Origin: RPQJ01 sp963748985
GTDB lineage: Bacteria; Pseudomonadota; Gammaproteobacteria; Steroidobacterales; Steroidobacteraceae
Direction: 5' to 3'
DNA length: 64,000 nucleotides
NCBI GenBank assembly: GCA_963748985.1
Contig: CAVVKQ010000005.1
Location: 124,001-188,000, forward strand
In this document: piece by piece, positions 8,975-18,637 of the stretch
Layout: each line of letters begins with the position of its first letter
Position numbering within the stretch: position 1 is the stretch's first letter
Translations under genes and position numbers: made by a program
Notes under the pieces: model-generated
Told to the model about the DNA's origin: nothing
Database searches by the model: none
What the model saw: the letters and a program-made list of their open reading frames with translations, nothing else

Positions 8975-9796
8975 ATGCAGTATTCCCCGACCCCGGCGCC
9001 CGCCTCGTCCAAGGACGCCACCGGGCACGTGCTGATCAAGGGTCCCTCGGACCAGGCCGCCATGCGTGTCGCGGGCCGCCTTGCCGCCGACGTGCTCGAC
9101 ATGATCGGGCCCAGGATCGTCCCCGGCGTCACGACGGACGATCTGAACCAGGTCTGCCACGACTACATCGTGGGCCAGCAGCAGGCGATCCCCGCCCCGC
9201 TTGACTACCGTGGCTTCCCGAAGTCGATCTGCACCTCGGTGAACCACGTCGTCTGTCACGGCATTCCGGGCGACAAGAAACTGAAGCACGGCGACATCGT
9301 CAACGTCGACATAACCGTGATCAAGGACGGCTTCCACGGTGACACCAGCCGCATGTTCCACGTCGGCAAACCGCTGCCGCACGCGGTGCGCCTGTGCGAC
9401 CTCACCTACCGGGCCCTGTGGCTTGGCATCCGCACCGTGCGGCCCGGCGCACGTCTCGGCGACATCGGCGCAACGATCCAGAAGTTCGTCGAAGCGAACC
9501 ATTGCTCGGTCGTGCGCGAATACTGTGGTCATGGCATCGGCCGCGGCTTCCACGAGGACCCGCAGGTGCTGCATTACGGCACGGCGGGCACCGGACTCGA
9601 ACTCGAGGCCGGCATGACCTTCACCATCGAGCCGATGGTCAACGCGGGCCGGCGCGACGTGCGCCTGCTGCCCGATGGCTGGACGGTGATCACGCGCGAC
9701 CATTCGCTTTCGGCGCAGTGGGAGCACACTATCCTCGTGACCCCAACCGGCCATGAAGTCCTGACGCTCGGCGCCGACGAGCAGCCCCCGGCGTGA
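8975..9796 (+). CDS. map: Type I methionine aminopeptidase
   Basis: Removes the initiator methionine from nascent proteins. The metal ligands of the pita-bread fold are visible: Asp112 in NVDITV, Asp123 in HGDTSRMF, the His of GHGIGR, the Glu of T-I-E-P-M and the C-terminal Glu of W-E-H-T. The ATG at 8975 gives 273 residues (E. coli 264). A GTG at 8957 is in frame and would add 6 residues; neither has a decisive ribosome binding site. The stop overlaps the GTG start of glnD (GTGA). The gene is divergent from rpsB, as in many gammaproteobacteria. Confidence 0.95.
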   Translation: MQYSPTPAPASSKDATGHVLIKGPSDQAAMRVAGRLAADVLDMIGPRIVPGVTTDDLNQVCHDYIVGQQQAIPAPLDYRGFPKSICTSVNHVVCHGIPGDKKLKHGDIVNVDITVIKDGFHGDTSRMFHVGKPLPHAVRLCDLTYRALWLGIRTVRPGARLGDIGATIQKFVEANHCSVVREYCGHGIGRGFHEDPQVLHYGTAGTGLELEAGMTFTIEPMVNAGRRDVRLLPDGWTVITRDHSLSAQWEHTILVTPTGHEVLTLGADEQPPA

Positions 9797-12510
9797 GCAC
9801 ACCGCTGGCTCCGATCGACGACCTGGACCCGGGCCCGATCCCCTTCGCACCTGCTGCGTGGCCCTTCCTTGCAACGTTGCCCACCGCGTTGGCAGCCACG
9901 GGCGACACGATTGCTGCCTTTCGCAAGGCCCTGGCAGATGGCGACACCAGCCTCAAGTTGCGATTTGCCGACGACGAGCCGGTGGAAGGCCTCGTGCGCG
10001 ATCGTGCGCGCATGGTCGACGTCGTGCTGCGCAGCGCCTGGCAGCTGCACGTCGGCGCGCATGCGAACGAAGTGAACCTGATCGCCGTCGGTGGCTATGG
10101 CCGCGGTGAACTGCACCCCTGCTCCGACATCGACGTCCTGATCCTGCTGCCGAAGAGCGAAGTCGTCGCAGCCGAAGCCGGGATCGAGCGCTTCCTGGCG
10201 TTCCTGTGGGACATCGGCCTCGAAGTCGGTCACTCGGTGCGCACGATTGACGACTGCCAGCGCGAAAGCGCAGCGGACGTCAGCGTGGCCACCACGTTCA
10301 TCGAAGCACGCCTGCTCTGCGGACCCGATCACCTGTTCCAGTCGATGCGCCGGGCACTCGCGCAGGACAAGGTTTGGTCGTCGAAGGCGTTCTTCGAAGC
10401 GAAGGTCGGCGAACAGCAGTCGCGCCATCACCGCTACCACGACACCGGTTACAACCTCGAACCGAACGTGAAGGCGAGCCCGGGCGGCTTGCGTGACATC
10501 CAGACGATCGGCTGGGTCGCCAAGCGCCATTTCGGCGCCGAGACACTCGATGAACTGATCGGCCACGGCTTTCTCACGGAAGCCGAGTTGCGCAAGCTGC
10601 GGCAGGCGCAGGCGTTCCTGTGGAAGGTGCGCTTCGCGCTGCACACGATCACGGGCCGGCGCGAAGACCGGCTGCTGTTCGATCACCAGATCCGCATCGC
10701 GAAGCAGTTCGGTTACGAGGACGCGACCTACACGCTCGCGGTCGAGCAGTTCATGCAGCGGTATTACCGCACGGTGATGGACGTAAGCCTGCTCAACGAA
10801 ATGCTGCTGCAGCTGTTCCGCGAGGCGATCCTGAACGAGGGCGCGAACACGATCGTCCCGCTCAATCCGCGCTTCCAGATCCGCAACGATTACCTCGAGG
10901 TGACGAGCGACGAAACGTTCGTTCGCAACCCTTCGGCCATCCTCGAGCTGTTCCGGCTGATGCAGGAGAACCCGGACGTCCGCGGCGTGCGCGCCACGAC
11001 CATCCGGCTGCTTGGCCGGCACCTGTGGCTGATCGACGAAGAGTTCCGCCAGAACCCGCGGCATCACCGGCTGTTCCTCGAACTGCTGCGCGCACCGGCG
11101 GGAGTCACGCACGAGCTGCGCCGCATGAACCTGTACGGCGTGCTCGGCCGCTACATTCCAGCGTTCGGCCGCGTGGTCGGTCGCATGCAGTACGACCTGT
11201 TCCACGCCTACACGGTCGATGCGCACATCCTCTTCGTGCTGCGCAACCTGCGTCGCATGGCGCTGCCGCGCTTCGAGCACGAGTTGCCCGAGATGTCACG
11301 CCTGTTCGCCACGCTGCAGCGGCCGGAACTCGCGTACCTCGCCGCGCTGTTTCACGACATCGCCAAGGGTCGCGGCGGTGACCACTCCGACCTGGGATCG
11401 GTCGACGCAGAGGCGTTCTGCCTCGAGCAGGGACTCACCCGATACGATTCGCGCCTGGTGTCCTGGCTCGTGCGCAACCATCTGCTGTTCTCGGTGACGG
11501 CGCAGAAGAAGGACATCTCGGATCCGAAGGTCATCCAGGATTTCGCACGGACCGTCGGCGACCAGACCCACCTCGACTACCTGTACCTGCTGACCGTCGC
11601 CGACGTGCGCGGCACCAACCCGAAGCTCTGGAATTCGTGGAAGGCGTCGCTGTTCCACGATTTCTACGAGCGCGTGCGCCGCGCGTTGCGCCGCGGCATC
11701 GAGTCGCCGGTCGATCGTGTCGAACTCGTGGCCGAGACCAAGGCCAAGGCGCTCGAACTGCTGGCGCACGAACACGTGCAACCCGAACGCGCCGCGACGA
11801 TCTGGGCGCGCATGAACGACATTTATTTCCTGCGCTACACGCCGGCCGAAGTTGCGTGGCACACGACGCTGCTTGCCGACACCGAGCCCGAAGACGTCTC
11901 GCTGCTCGTGGCCGTGCGCACGGCCGTCGAGCGCGGCGGCAATGCGGTGCTCACCTGTGGGCCGCACCGGCAGGAAAACTTCGCCCGCACGACCGCCCTG
12001 CTCGACCAGATGGGACTCAACATCGTCGACGCGCGCATCACGCCGCTCGACGATGGCCTGGGGCTCGACACGTACCTGGTGCTCGAGGACACGGGCCTGC
12101 CGATCGCCGACCGGCATCGCGCGCATCAGATCGAGCAGCAGCTGCGCCGGGTACTGCTGAGCGCCGAGGTCGACCTGCCCGTGGTGACGCGCCGCGCACC
12201 GCGCCAGGTGCGGATGTTCACGACACCGACGCAGATTACGTTTACCGAGGATCCATTGCAGAACCGCACGGTGCTCGAAATCATCGCAGGCGACCGGCCT
12301 GGCTTGCTGTCCGAGATCGGCAGGGTGTTTCTCGCCGAGCAGATCGACGTCAACACCGCCAAGATCATGACCATCGGCGAACGCGCGGAGGACGTGTTCT
12401 ACATCACCGGTGCGCAGGGCGGCCCGTTGTCGGATGCGGCCTGCGATCGTTTGCGCGAGCGCATCGGGCAGACACTCGACCGGCGCGACCAGGCAATGCG
12501 CCCGGCGTGA
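9793..12510 (+). CDS. glnD: Bifunctional PII uridylyltransferase / uridylyl-removing enzyme
   Basis: Nitrogen sensor that uridylylates or deuridylylates PII according to glutamine. The 905-residue protein shows the full domain order: nucleotidyltransferase motif GGYGRGELHPCSDID near residues 98-112, HD hydrolase motif (A-L-F-H-D-I-A-K-G-R-G-G-D-H) around 516-529, and two C-terminal ACT domains, the second beginning T-V-L-E-I-I-A-G-D-R-P-G-L-L. The GTG at 9793 overlaps the map stop. Length and all motifs indicate an intact enzyme. Confidence 0.97.
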   Translation: MSTPLAPIDDLDPGPIPFAPAAWPFLATLPTALAATGDTIAAFRKALADGDTSLKLRFADDEPVEGLVRDRARMVDVVLRSAWQLHVGAHANEVNLIAVGGYGRGELHPCSDIDVLILLPKSEVVAAEAGIERFLAFLWDIGLEVGHSVRTIDDCQRESAADVSVATTFIEARLLCGPDHLFQSMRRALAQDKVWSSKAFFEAKVGEQQSRHHRYHDTGYNLEPNVKASPGGLRDIQTIGWVAKRHFGAETLDELIGHGFLTEAELRKLRQAQAFLWKVRFALHTITGRREDRLLFDHQIRIAKQFGYEDATYTLAVEQFMQRYYRTVMDVSLLNEMLLQLFREAILNEGANTIVPLNPRFQIRNDYLEVTSDETFVRNPSAILELFRLMQENPDVRGVRATTIRLLGRHLWLIDEEFRQNPRHHRLFLELLRAPAGVTHELRRMNLYGVLGRYIPAFGRVVGRMQYDLFHAYTVDAHILFVLRNLRRMALPRFEHELPEMSRLFATLQRPELAYLAALFHDIAKGRGGDHSDLGSVDAEAFCLEQGLTRYDSRLVSWLVRNHLLFSVTAQKKDISDPKVIQDFARTVGDQTHLDYLYLLTVADVRGTNPKLWNSWKASLFHDFYERVRRALRRGIESPVDRVELVAETKAKALELLAHEHVQPERAATIWARMNDIYFLRYTPAEVAWHTTLLADTEPEDVSLLVAVRTAVERGGNAVLTCGPHRQENFARTTALLDQMGLNIVDARITPLDDGLGLDTYLVLEDTGLPIADRHRAHQIEQQLRRVLLSAEVDLPVVTRRAPRQVRMFTTPTQITFTEDPLQNRTVLEIIAGDRPGLLSEIGRVFLAEQIDVNTAKIMTIGERAEDVFYITGAQGGPLSDAACDRLRERIGQTLDRRDQAMRPA

Positions 12511-12537
12511 GTTGATCGAACGCCGGATCTGCTCGAT

Positions 12538-13761
12538 TTGAATCCCCGACTCGACCTGCTGCAGCCCTACCCGTTCGAGCAACTGCGCACGCTGCTCGCG
12601 GGCGCTGTGCCGCCGGCATCCTTGCGACCTATCCCGCTATCCATCGGCGAACCCAGGCACACGCCTCCGGCCTTCGTAGCGGAAGCCCTGGTTGGCGCAC
12701 TCGGCGAATCGCTCGGCAGTTATCCGGTGGCACTCGGCCTGCCGCAACTGCGCAGCGCGATCGCACGCTGGCTCGAGCGACGGTTCGAACTGCCCGCGCA
12801 GATCGTGCGCGCGGATGACATGGTGCTGCCGGTCAACGGCACGCGTGAGGCGCTGTTCTCGTTCGTGCAGGCGGCGGTCAATGCCGAGTCCACTGCGCGC
12901 GGCGCGCGACCGCTCGTGCTGATGCCGAACCCGTTCTATCAGATCTATGAGGGCGCAGCGCTGCTCGCGGGTGCCGAGCCGCGATTCCTGAACTGCACCG
13001 AAGCGAACGCATACCTGCCCGACCTGGACGCAATCGACGCGGCCACCTGGAGTCGCTGCCAGGTGCTGTTCCTCTGCACGCCCGGCAATCCCACGGGCGC
13101 CGTCATGCCGGATGCCTACCTGCAGCGCGCCCTGGAGCTATCCTCCCGTCACGGCTTCGTCATCGCGTCAGACGAGTGCTACTCGGAACTGTATTTCGAT
13201 GAAGCGTCACCGCCCACGGGACTGCTGCAGGCTGCGTTTCGCGCGGGCAACGCGGCGTTCGAGCGCTGCGTCGTGTTCCACAGCCTGTCGAAGCGCTCGA
13301 GCGTGCCGGGCCTGCGGTCGGGATTCGTCGCCGGTGACGCGAATTTCCTCGCGCGCTACCGGCAGTACCGCACCTATCACGGCTGCGCCGTGCCGGCCCA
13401 CACTCAACTCGCGAGCCTGCCGGCCTGGAACGACGAAGTGCACGTCGTGCAGAACCGCCGCCTGTACCGGGAGAAGTTCGCCCGTGTCACGCCTGTGATC
13501 GCGACTGCCCTGCAGCAGGACATTGCCATTCCCGCGGGCGGCTTCTATCTCTGGCTGCCCGTGGGCAACGACGAGGCCTTCGCGCGCGACCTGTTCGCGC
13601 AGCAACACGTGACAGTGCTGCCGGGCCGTTACCTCGCGCGCGAGACGCGGGCCGGCAATCCCGGGCTGGGCCGCATTCGTATTTCGTTGGTGGCCAGTCT
13701 CGAGGACTGCGACGAAGCCGCGCGCCGCATTGCGGAGTTCGTGCGGACAAGCATTCGCTGA
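12538..13761 (+). CDS. dapC: N-succinyldiaminopimelate aminotransferase
   Basis: PLP-dependent class I/II aminotransferase acting after DapD and before DapE in the succinylase branch of DAP/lysine synthesis. The 407-residue protein begins (M)NPRLDLLQPYPFEQLR, the standard DapC N-terminus, encoded from a TTG at 12538; no ATG is available at that point, so the TTG start is chosen. The PLP lysine lies in FHSLSKRSSVPGLRSGF. It follows glnD by 27 bases; dapD and dapE lie elsewhere in the same window. Confidence 0.93.
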   Translation: MNPRLDLLQPYPFEQLRTLLAGAVPPASLRPIPLSIGEPRHTPPAFVAEALVGALGESLGSYPVALGLPQLRSAIARWLERRFELPAQIVRADDMVLPVNGTREALFSFVQAAVNAESTARGARPLVLMPNPFYQIYEGAALLAGAEPRFLNCTEANAYLPDLDAIDAATWSRCQVLFLCTPGNPTGAVMPDAYLQRALELSSRHGFVIASDECYSELYFDEASPPTGLLQAAFRAGNAAFERCVVFHSLSKRSSVPGLRSGFVAGDANFLARYRQYRTYHGCAVPAHTQLASLPAWNDEVHVVQNRRLYREKFARVTPVIATALQQDIAIPAGGFYLWLPVGNDEAFARDLFAQQHVTVLPGRYLARETRAGNPGLGRIRISLVASLEDCDEAARRIAEFVRTSIR

Positions 13762-13818
13762 TCGGGCGTCCCGGGTGCTGGAGGGGCTCGCCGAGACGGG
13801 CGCCTGGTCCCGCGCAGG

Positions 13819-14067
13819 TCAGGGAATGTCGAACTGTGTTTTGAAACGCCGCATCTCTTCCCATACGGCCGGATCGACGGTCTGCGGATTCACCCGGGCG
13901 AAAACGCGGGTGAGCACATCCCTCTCCTTGTCGTCCACGGCGCCGTCCTGCAGAGCGAGGCGCTGGAGCATCTGCAGTTCGTCACTGTCGATCAGCCCGT
14001 CGTTGGCAAACACATGCAGAAATGAGTACTGCATGATCGCGTTCCAGTTGCTGCCGTTGCTTGTCAT
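13819..14067 (-). CDS. Small TerB-like protein of unknown function
   Basis: An 82-residue soluble protein, mostly helical and acidic, with the pattern A-N-D-G-L-I-D-S-D-E-L-Q-M-L followed by D-G-A-V-D-D-K-E-R-D-V-L. The D-G-x-I/V-D/E-x-E-x repeat resembles the acidic core of TerB-type helical domains, but similarity is by eye only. It has no signal peptide or membrane helix. It converges on dapC and is divergent from the PAP2 gene. Function unknown. Confidence 0.6.
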   Translation of the reverse strand: MTSNGSNWNAIMQYSFLHVFANDGLIDSDELQMLQRLALQDGAVDDKERDVLTRVFARVNPQTVDPAVWEEMRRFKTQFDIP

Positions 14068-14371
14068 TGTCCAGTTCTTCCGAATCCTGCGCGCGCCTGT
14101 GCCTGGGCGTGACCCGGCCAGACGAGACTGAAGCGCTGCAGCTTAAGTTATGAATATGACAGTTGTTTGAACGTTTGAAGACACCGACTTCGAGCCTTCG
14201 CCTTGACCAACGCGTGACAGTCGACCTGATTGAGCGCCCTCCCTCGCAGTTCAACATAAGTGACTGCATGTAAGCGGTTTGCAATATGGCTGCCACGGAA
14301 TCGTCGCAACCGATGCCTAAGCTGCCCGCAGTAGGCCGGCGCAATCCAGCCGCGCCGGCCAGGAGGCGCGC
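14068..14371. other. 304-bp divergent intergenic region
   Basis: Lies between the divergent TerB-like gene and the PAP2 phosphatase gene. No third gene is supported. Two TGACAG words (near 14157 and 14213) are not in an 11-bp Pho-box register. Just upstream of the PAP2 start an 8-bp stem (14335-14342 with 14352-14359) sits immediately before an AGGAGG ribosome binding site at 14361-14366. No convincing -35/-10 pair could be assigned to either gene. Confidence 0.5.
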
Positions 14372-14914
14372 ATGACATCGACAGTCACGTCCGGACCCTG
14401 GCACCGCTTCGATCATGCAGAACATGCACTCTGCCTGCGAGTGAATCGAGGCTGCCACCACGTTCCGACTCGTCGGCTGTTCGTGACGGTCAGCCGGCTC
14501 GGCGACGGGATCATCTGGTACGTGTTGATGCTGGCCTTCGCACTGAGCGGTCCGCAGGGTGCCTTCGTGGCCGCCCAGATGGCGGTCGCCGGTCTCGCCG
14601 GGACGGCGTTGTACCGGCAACTGAAGCATCGCCTGGTGCGGGAGCGTCCATTCATCTCGTACGCGGGCATCCAGTCGGGCACAGCCCCGCTGGATCGGTA
14701 CAGCTTCCCGTCCGGCCACACCCTGCATGCCGTCAGCTTCACGCTGATTGCAACGACTCACGTGCCGGAACTGGCCCCGTTGCTCATCCCTTTCGCCCTG
14801 CTGGTGGCGGCGTCGCGCGTGGTGCTGGGGCTGCACTACCCAACTGACGTACTCGCCGGGGCGGCGATCGGCGCGACTCTCGCTCGCGCCGTCGTGTCGT
14901 TCTGGCCGAGTTGA
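14372..14914 (+). CDS. PAP2-family membrane phosphatase
   Basis: Likely lipid phosphatase of the PAP2 superfamily (undecaprenyl-diphosphate or phosphatidic acid/PGP phosphatase type); substrate unknown. The three active-site motifs are complete: K-x6-R-P in KHRLVRERP, PSGHT in the middle, and S-R-x5-H-x3-D in SRVVLGLHYPTD near the C-terminus. Four to five hydrophobic segments span the 180 residues. AGGAGG lies 5 bases before the ATG. A role in undecaprenyl phosphate recycling is inference. Confidence 0.85.
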   Translation: MTSTVTSGPWHRFDHAEHALCLRVNRGCHHVPTRRLFVTVSRLGDGIIWYVLMLAFALSGPQGAFVAAQMAVAGLAGTALYRQLKHRLVRERPFISYAGIQSGTAPLDRYSFPSGHTLHAVSFTLIATTHVPELAPLLIPFALLVAASRVVLGLHYPTDVLAGAAIGATLARAVVSFWPS

Positions 14915-14967
14915 GGCCGTCTCAACGCCCGCCTTTGTCCACCTGGAAAATCGCCACCTAAAGCCCG

Positions 14968-15654
14968 CTATCGAGTCAGTCCTTCCCGTCGCAGCTTGTC
15001 GGCAATTGCCTTGGCAAAGTCGTGCAGAGCACCGTCGGACGACTCGAGCTTGGTTGCTTTGGTGTTCAGCGTATAAATCAGGGCCTTGTCCCGTGTCTGG
15101 TAAAACCTTGACGAGACCTGAGCCTGGCCCTGGGCAATCGTGAACGCGGGTGCCGTCGCGAACTCACCATAGATGACCGGTACGCCATACATGCCGTAGT
15201 ACCCGGTCGTGAAACCCATGTCCGTGGCCTTGTAGGACGCGGTGCCGCGCGTGTCCCTGCTGCCGCCTTCCTTCGCTTCGAACTCCCGGGAAACGAGACT
15301 GGTCGCCAGCACGGCATCGGCTTGAGCGAGCGCGATCGCCTGCTCGATGCTCTCGAGGGTCAGCGGGTTCTTTTCCTTGACCGCGTCGCAGCTCCGGATG
15401 ACCTCGACTGACTCGCTCTGCAGCTGCGACGCCATGAAGAATTCGAACGCACAGCGCTGATTGACGTTCGGGCTGACCCCGACGACCAGCACCCGGGTGA
15501 ATGATTGCTTGCGTGGCGCGCCTTCCTGCCACGTGCCCGTGACTGTGGTCCTCGCCTCGACAGAACCGACAAACAACGCGGCCCCGATCACGCAGAGCAA
15601 CGTCCCGACGGCCACGCTCCGGACAGATCGGCCAATGGAGGTCCTGTTAGGCAC
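14968..15654 (-). CDS. Exported protein of unknown function
   Basis: A 228-residue protein from a GTG start with AGGA 7 bases upstream. A hydrophobic stretch at residues 15-34 ending V-E-A-R is a likely Sec signal peptide. The mature part has a TRVLVVGVSPN strand and a helical segment with Q-A-D-A-V-L-A-T-S-L, a layout like periplasmic nucleotide-fold or DUF4136-type proteins, but no family is recognised with confidence. It is the last of a minus-strand run following phoA; the 93-base gap to the previous gene leaves the operon link uncertain. Confidence 0.65.
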   Translation of the reverse strand: MPNRTSIGRSVRSVAVGTLLCVIGAALFVGSVEARTTVTGTWQEGAPRKQSFTRVLVVGVSPNVNQRCAFEFFMASQLQSESVEVIRSCDAVKEKNPLTLESIEQAIALAQADAVLATSLVSREFEAKEGGSRDTRGTASYKATDMGFTTGYYGMYGVPVIYGEFATAPAFTIAQGQAQVSSRFYQTRDKALIYTLNTKATKLESSDGALHDFAKAIADKLRREGLTR

Positions 15655-15747
15655 TGCGTGTTCCTGGTTGAGTTATGGATCGAAGGACGTCGCGCGGCGC
15701 TCGCGCCGGCATGGCCCCGTTTGCAGTCTACCGCGACCGGCGAAGGA

Positions 15748-16101
15748 TCAGTTACTTGCCTGCTCCGCGGCCAACGCGTCCTGCAGGGCGTTGGACTCCT
15801 CGCTCACATCCGGGTCCAGGCCGCTCGCCAGTTGTTCACCAGTATCTATCGGCCGCTCGGCTTCGCGGCCCTTGGCCCGGTTGACCGGTGACGCGAATTC
15901 CCCAGCTGCTACATCAGTCGATACAGCCCCTGCCAGGATGGGCGACTTACCTGCGGTCGCATGGGCGCTGGCGTCCCTCCCTTTGCTGGTGGAGTGATCG
16001 AACACGCCGACCTGCCAGAGGCCCAGCGCGACTCCAACACCGACCAAGGCCGCGATCATCCAGGCCGGATACCGCAGCGCAGTTTCAGTGTGCATGGCCA
16101 T
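15748..16101 (-). CDS. Small single-pass membrane protein of unknown function
   Basis: 117 residues with one membrane helix (PAWMIAALVGVGVALGLWQV, about residues 12-31) and a polar, Ala-rich tail predicted outside the cytoplasm. ATG 16101 has GGGGGA 7 bases upstream; an ATG at 16095 is the alternative. It overlaps the end of the preceding frameshifted lipoprotein gene, suggesting translational coupling. No family recognised. Confidence 0.6.
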   Translation of the reverse strand: MAMHTETALRYPAWMIAALVGVGVALGLWQVGVFDHSTSKGRDASAHATAGKSPILAGAVSTDVAAGEFASPVNRAKGREAERPIDTGEQLASGLDPDVSEESNALQDALAAEQASN

Positions 16102-16799
16102 GCAGGTGTCCCCCGCCTTCTGCAGCCTGAACGCGCATCACGAACGGATCTCGCTCGTGATCGCCAAGGTCCGCATAGTCCAGTATGTCGTAGTTCGCGG
16201 AAGCCACGGGTTGCCAGGGCGACTTGCCAAACTCGAAGGAGCGCAGCAGCTCGACGGTTTCCACTTGGCGATCGGCGCTGCGCCGTTCGATGCGAGTCGG
16301 CAACATCTGGTCGGTGCGCACGGTAATGTCCCACGCAACGTCCCCGATGGCCCCTGTGTACCGACGGTACGGGTAGCCATCGCGCCATCCACTCTCACGC
16401 TCGTGCAGCGCTTCGACCAGGCGTGGATCCAGCAGCGTCGCCAGGGCGGCCCAGTCAGGGGACGCGTTCAGAATCTGCAGGTCTTCGTTGCGGTATTCGA
16501 TGCCACGCCGGTCGGCGTGGTACAGGCGCGTGTGGAACAGGGTCCTGTCATCGCGCACCCAGAGGTCCCCGGATTGCGCCGACGGGATTCTCACGTTCGA
16601 TCCGATCGTGCGAGCGCCAGAAGCGCCACTGCGCCGAGGATTTGACACCCTGCGCAGACTGGACGGTCGTGCGGAACTCAGCCGCGACGGGCGGCGGTGA
16701 TTGTGCCAGTTCGAGCTGCGGCACGGGCTGCTGGTCGCCGCAGGCGACCAGCACCAGCAGCAACAAGCTCGTTACGGCATTGCGTATTGGTGAATTCAT
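16085..16799 (-). pseudogene. Lipoprotein gene downstream of phoA, interrupted by a +1 frameshift
   Basis: The first part, from ATG 16799, encodes a lipoprotein signal (hydrophobic segment ending L-L-L-V-L-V-A-C, Cys about residue 20) and continues through QWRFWRSHDRIERENP. That frame then runs into a stop near 16548, while a frame offset by one base continues without break (S-G-D-L-W-V-R-D-D-R-T through to the stop at 16085). The joined product of about 235 residues reads naturally: W-R-F-W-R-S-H-D-R-I-E then V-R-D-D-R-T-L-F-H. The switch point lies around 16585-16600 near a CCC run, so one extra base would explain it. Either real decay or a base-call error. Function unknown; its place behind phoA suggests a phosphate-linked envelope role. 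Confidence 0.6.
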
Positions 16800-16817
16800 G
16801 ATGTCATCCGACGTCAA

Positions 16818-16846
16818 GACGGGAGAGGCCAAGGGCCCCTCCCGTC
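16818..16846 (-). terminator. Stem-loop after phoA
   Basis: An 8-bp GC-rich stem (16818-16825 with 16839-16846) closed by a 13-base loop lies between the phoA stop and the lipoprotein gene. On the minus strand it is followed by TTGACGTCGG with no U tract, so it is a weak terminator or an mRNA-stabilising element. Confidence 0.4.
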
Positions 16847-16871
16847 GGCGTGAATCAAGCCTTGTCGATGC

Positions 16872-18497
16872 TCACAGGCCCAGGGCGTTGGCCATCACGT
16901 GGTAGATGGCGTTCTGCTCGAGCGTGCCGCGGACCAGGTATGAGCGGGGCCCGTTGGCGTAGATCGCGACCTCTTCACCGGCATGCGTCTCGGCACCGAC
17001 AGTCGGGATTGCCGATTCCTGCAGGTAGTTCGGGTTGGTCGTATCGACGTCGGTCAGGTCCGGGCGCTCGCCGGTGAATGGAATTTCCGCCGTGTAGGTT
17101 TCCGTGACCGGGTCGAATTCACGACGCGCGCCCTTGCCCGTCCAGCCGCCCGGACCATTCAGGTAGCCGAGGGTGGTATAGGGCAAGCCCAGGGAATCTT
17201 TCGCCACCGGCGAAACGCCCAGCAGGCCCAGCCCGGTGTCGGCCTTGCCGAGGATCGGGTTGCCTCGCGACGGATAGCCGGCGATGCTCAGCGTATGGCT
17301 GTGGTCGGCGGTGACGATGATCAAGGTGTCCTCGTCGTCGGTCATTTCGCGGGCAACCTTCACGGCCTCGGCGAAAGCGATGGTGTCGGTGAGCGCGCGA
17401 TAGGCGTTGCCGGCGTGGTGAGCGTGGTCGATGCGGCCGCCCTCGACCATCAGGTAAAAGCCCTTGGGATTCTTCTGCAGCATCTCGATTGCCTTGCGGG
17501 TCATCTCGGCAACCGAGGGCTCGCCTGCGGTGTCGTTGGCGCGATCGGCTTCGTACTTCACATGCGAGGGCTCGAACAGGCCCAGCAGGCGCTTGGTGCG
17601 CCTGGGATCGACGGCGTCGAACTGCGCCTTGTTCCAGACGTAGGCCGCGCCTGGCTTGGCCGCCCACTCGACAGTCAGGTCACGACCGTCCGTGCGGCGC
17701 CCCATGCGGGTCGGGTACTCGGGATCGGCCTTGTTGTTCGGCTCGAAGTACGGGCGACCACCACCCAGCGCGACTTCCAGGCCGTTGCCGACCTTGAAGT
17801 CGACCAGCTGCGCCGCGATGTCCTTGACCTTCGTGCAACCCGCCGGCAGGACGGTGGCGCCAAGGTCGCTGTCGATCGTGTTGTTCGCTTCCCAGTCGCG
17901 GTTACTGATATGGGCATAGTTGACCGCGGGCGTCGCATGCGTGATGCGGGCGGTCGACACTACGCCGGTCGACATACCGCGCTCCTCAGCGCGCTCCATG
18001 ATCGTCCTGACCCTCTTCGCGCGCGTGGCTTCGGCGCAGAACTCCTTGCGGGTAATGCTCTGGTCGACTGAGATGGCCCCGTCGTTGGTCTTGATGCCGG
18101 CCACCATGGCCGTCGCGGTGGGCGCCGAATCCGAAGTCTGCTGGTTCGCACTCGCCGTAACGGACAGGGCCAGGTCGCTGAAGTTCTCGAAGCTGAGCCG
18201 GTTCCACTCGCCGTCGACGCCGCGCTGTTGGCCGTCGAGGATGCGGGCCGCGGTGACCGTGGACACGCCCATGCCATCACCGACGAAGAGAATGACGTTC
18301 TTCGCGCGGCGCGTGTTCAGTTCGCGATTGACCAGCTTGTTCGCCTCGACGGCGGACCTGCCGGCGCGGAACCATTCGGCGCCCGAGGTGGGTACGGGTG
18401 CAGCGGAAGCATTGTCGGCAAGTGCGGGGGCGGAAGCTGCGCCCAGCACGGTCAGGCTGGCGGCGACGACGAGCGAGATCCTGGAATTCGACTTCAT
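16872..18497 (-). CDS. phoA: Alkaline phosphatase, PhoA type
   Basis: Periplasmic phosphomonoesterase that releases phosphate from organic esters. The 541-residue precursor has a Sec signal peptide ending near A-P-A-L-A-D (about residue 28), the metal Asp in FVGDGMG (Asp74) and the nucleophile Ser124 in T-S-D-S-A-P-T-A-T-A. Later metal ligands are visible in D-H-A-H-H-A-G-N-A and T-A-D-H-S-H, and E-T-H-A-G-E-E near the C-terminus. It lies downstream of ppk in a region full of phosphate genes, but I found no Pho box immediately upstream. Confidence 0.95.
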   Translation of the reverse strand: MKSNSRISLVVAASLTVLGAASAPALADNASAAPVPTSGAEWFRAGRSAVEANKLVNRELNTRRAKNVILFVGDGMGVSTVTAARILDGQQRGVDGEWNRLSFENFSDLALSVTASANQQTSDSAPTATAMVAGIKTNDGAISVDQSITRKEFCAEATRAKRVRTIMERAEERGMSTGVVSTARITHATPAVNYAHISNRDWEANNTIDSDLGATVLPAGCTKVKDIAAQLVDFKVGNGLEVALGGGRPYFEPNNKADPEYPTRMGRRTDGRDLTVEWAAKPGAAYVWNKAQFDAVDPRRTKRLLGLFEPSHVKYEADRANDTAGEPSVAEMTRKAIEMLQKNPKGFYLMVEGGRIDHAHHAGNAYRALTDTIAFAEAVKVAREMTDDEDTLIIVTADHSHTLSIAGYPSRGNPILGKADTGLGLLGVSPVAKDSLGLPYTTLGYLNGPGGWTGKGARREFDPVTETYTAEIPFTGERPDLTDVDTTNPNYLQESAIPTVGAETHAGEEVAIYANGPRSYLVRGTLEQNAIYHVMANALGL

Positions 18498-18637
18498 GTG
18501 CGGGAGTCCTTTGCCATCTGCGGTTGAGAAAGGCTGGCGAGGACCCGGACATTAGCGGCCGGTTGCTACAGGCGTATTGCGCTCGTGTTGAGGTTTCCTT
18601 GCAGATCAGCGGCGGATTCGCTGCTTCGTGCGCTTCA

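Noticed and set aside
18498..18637. Pho box before phoA
   Set aside because: No pair of CTGTCA-like half-sites in 11-bp spacing could be found on the minus strand; phoA may be cotranscribed from ppk instead.
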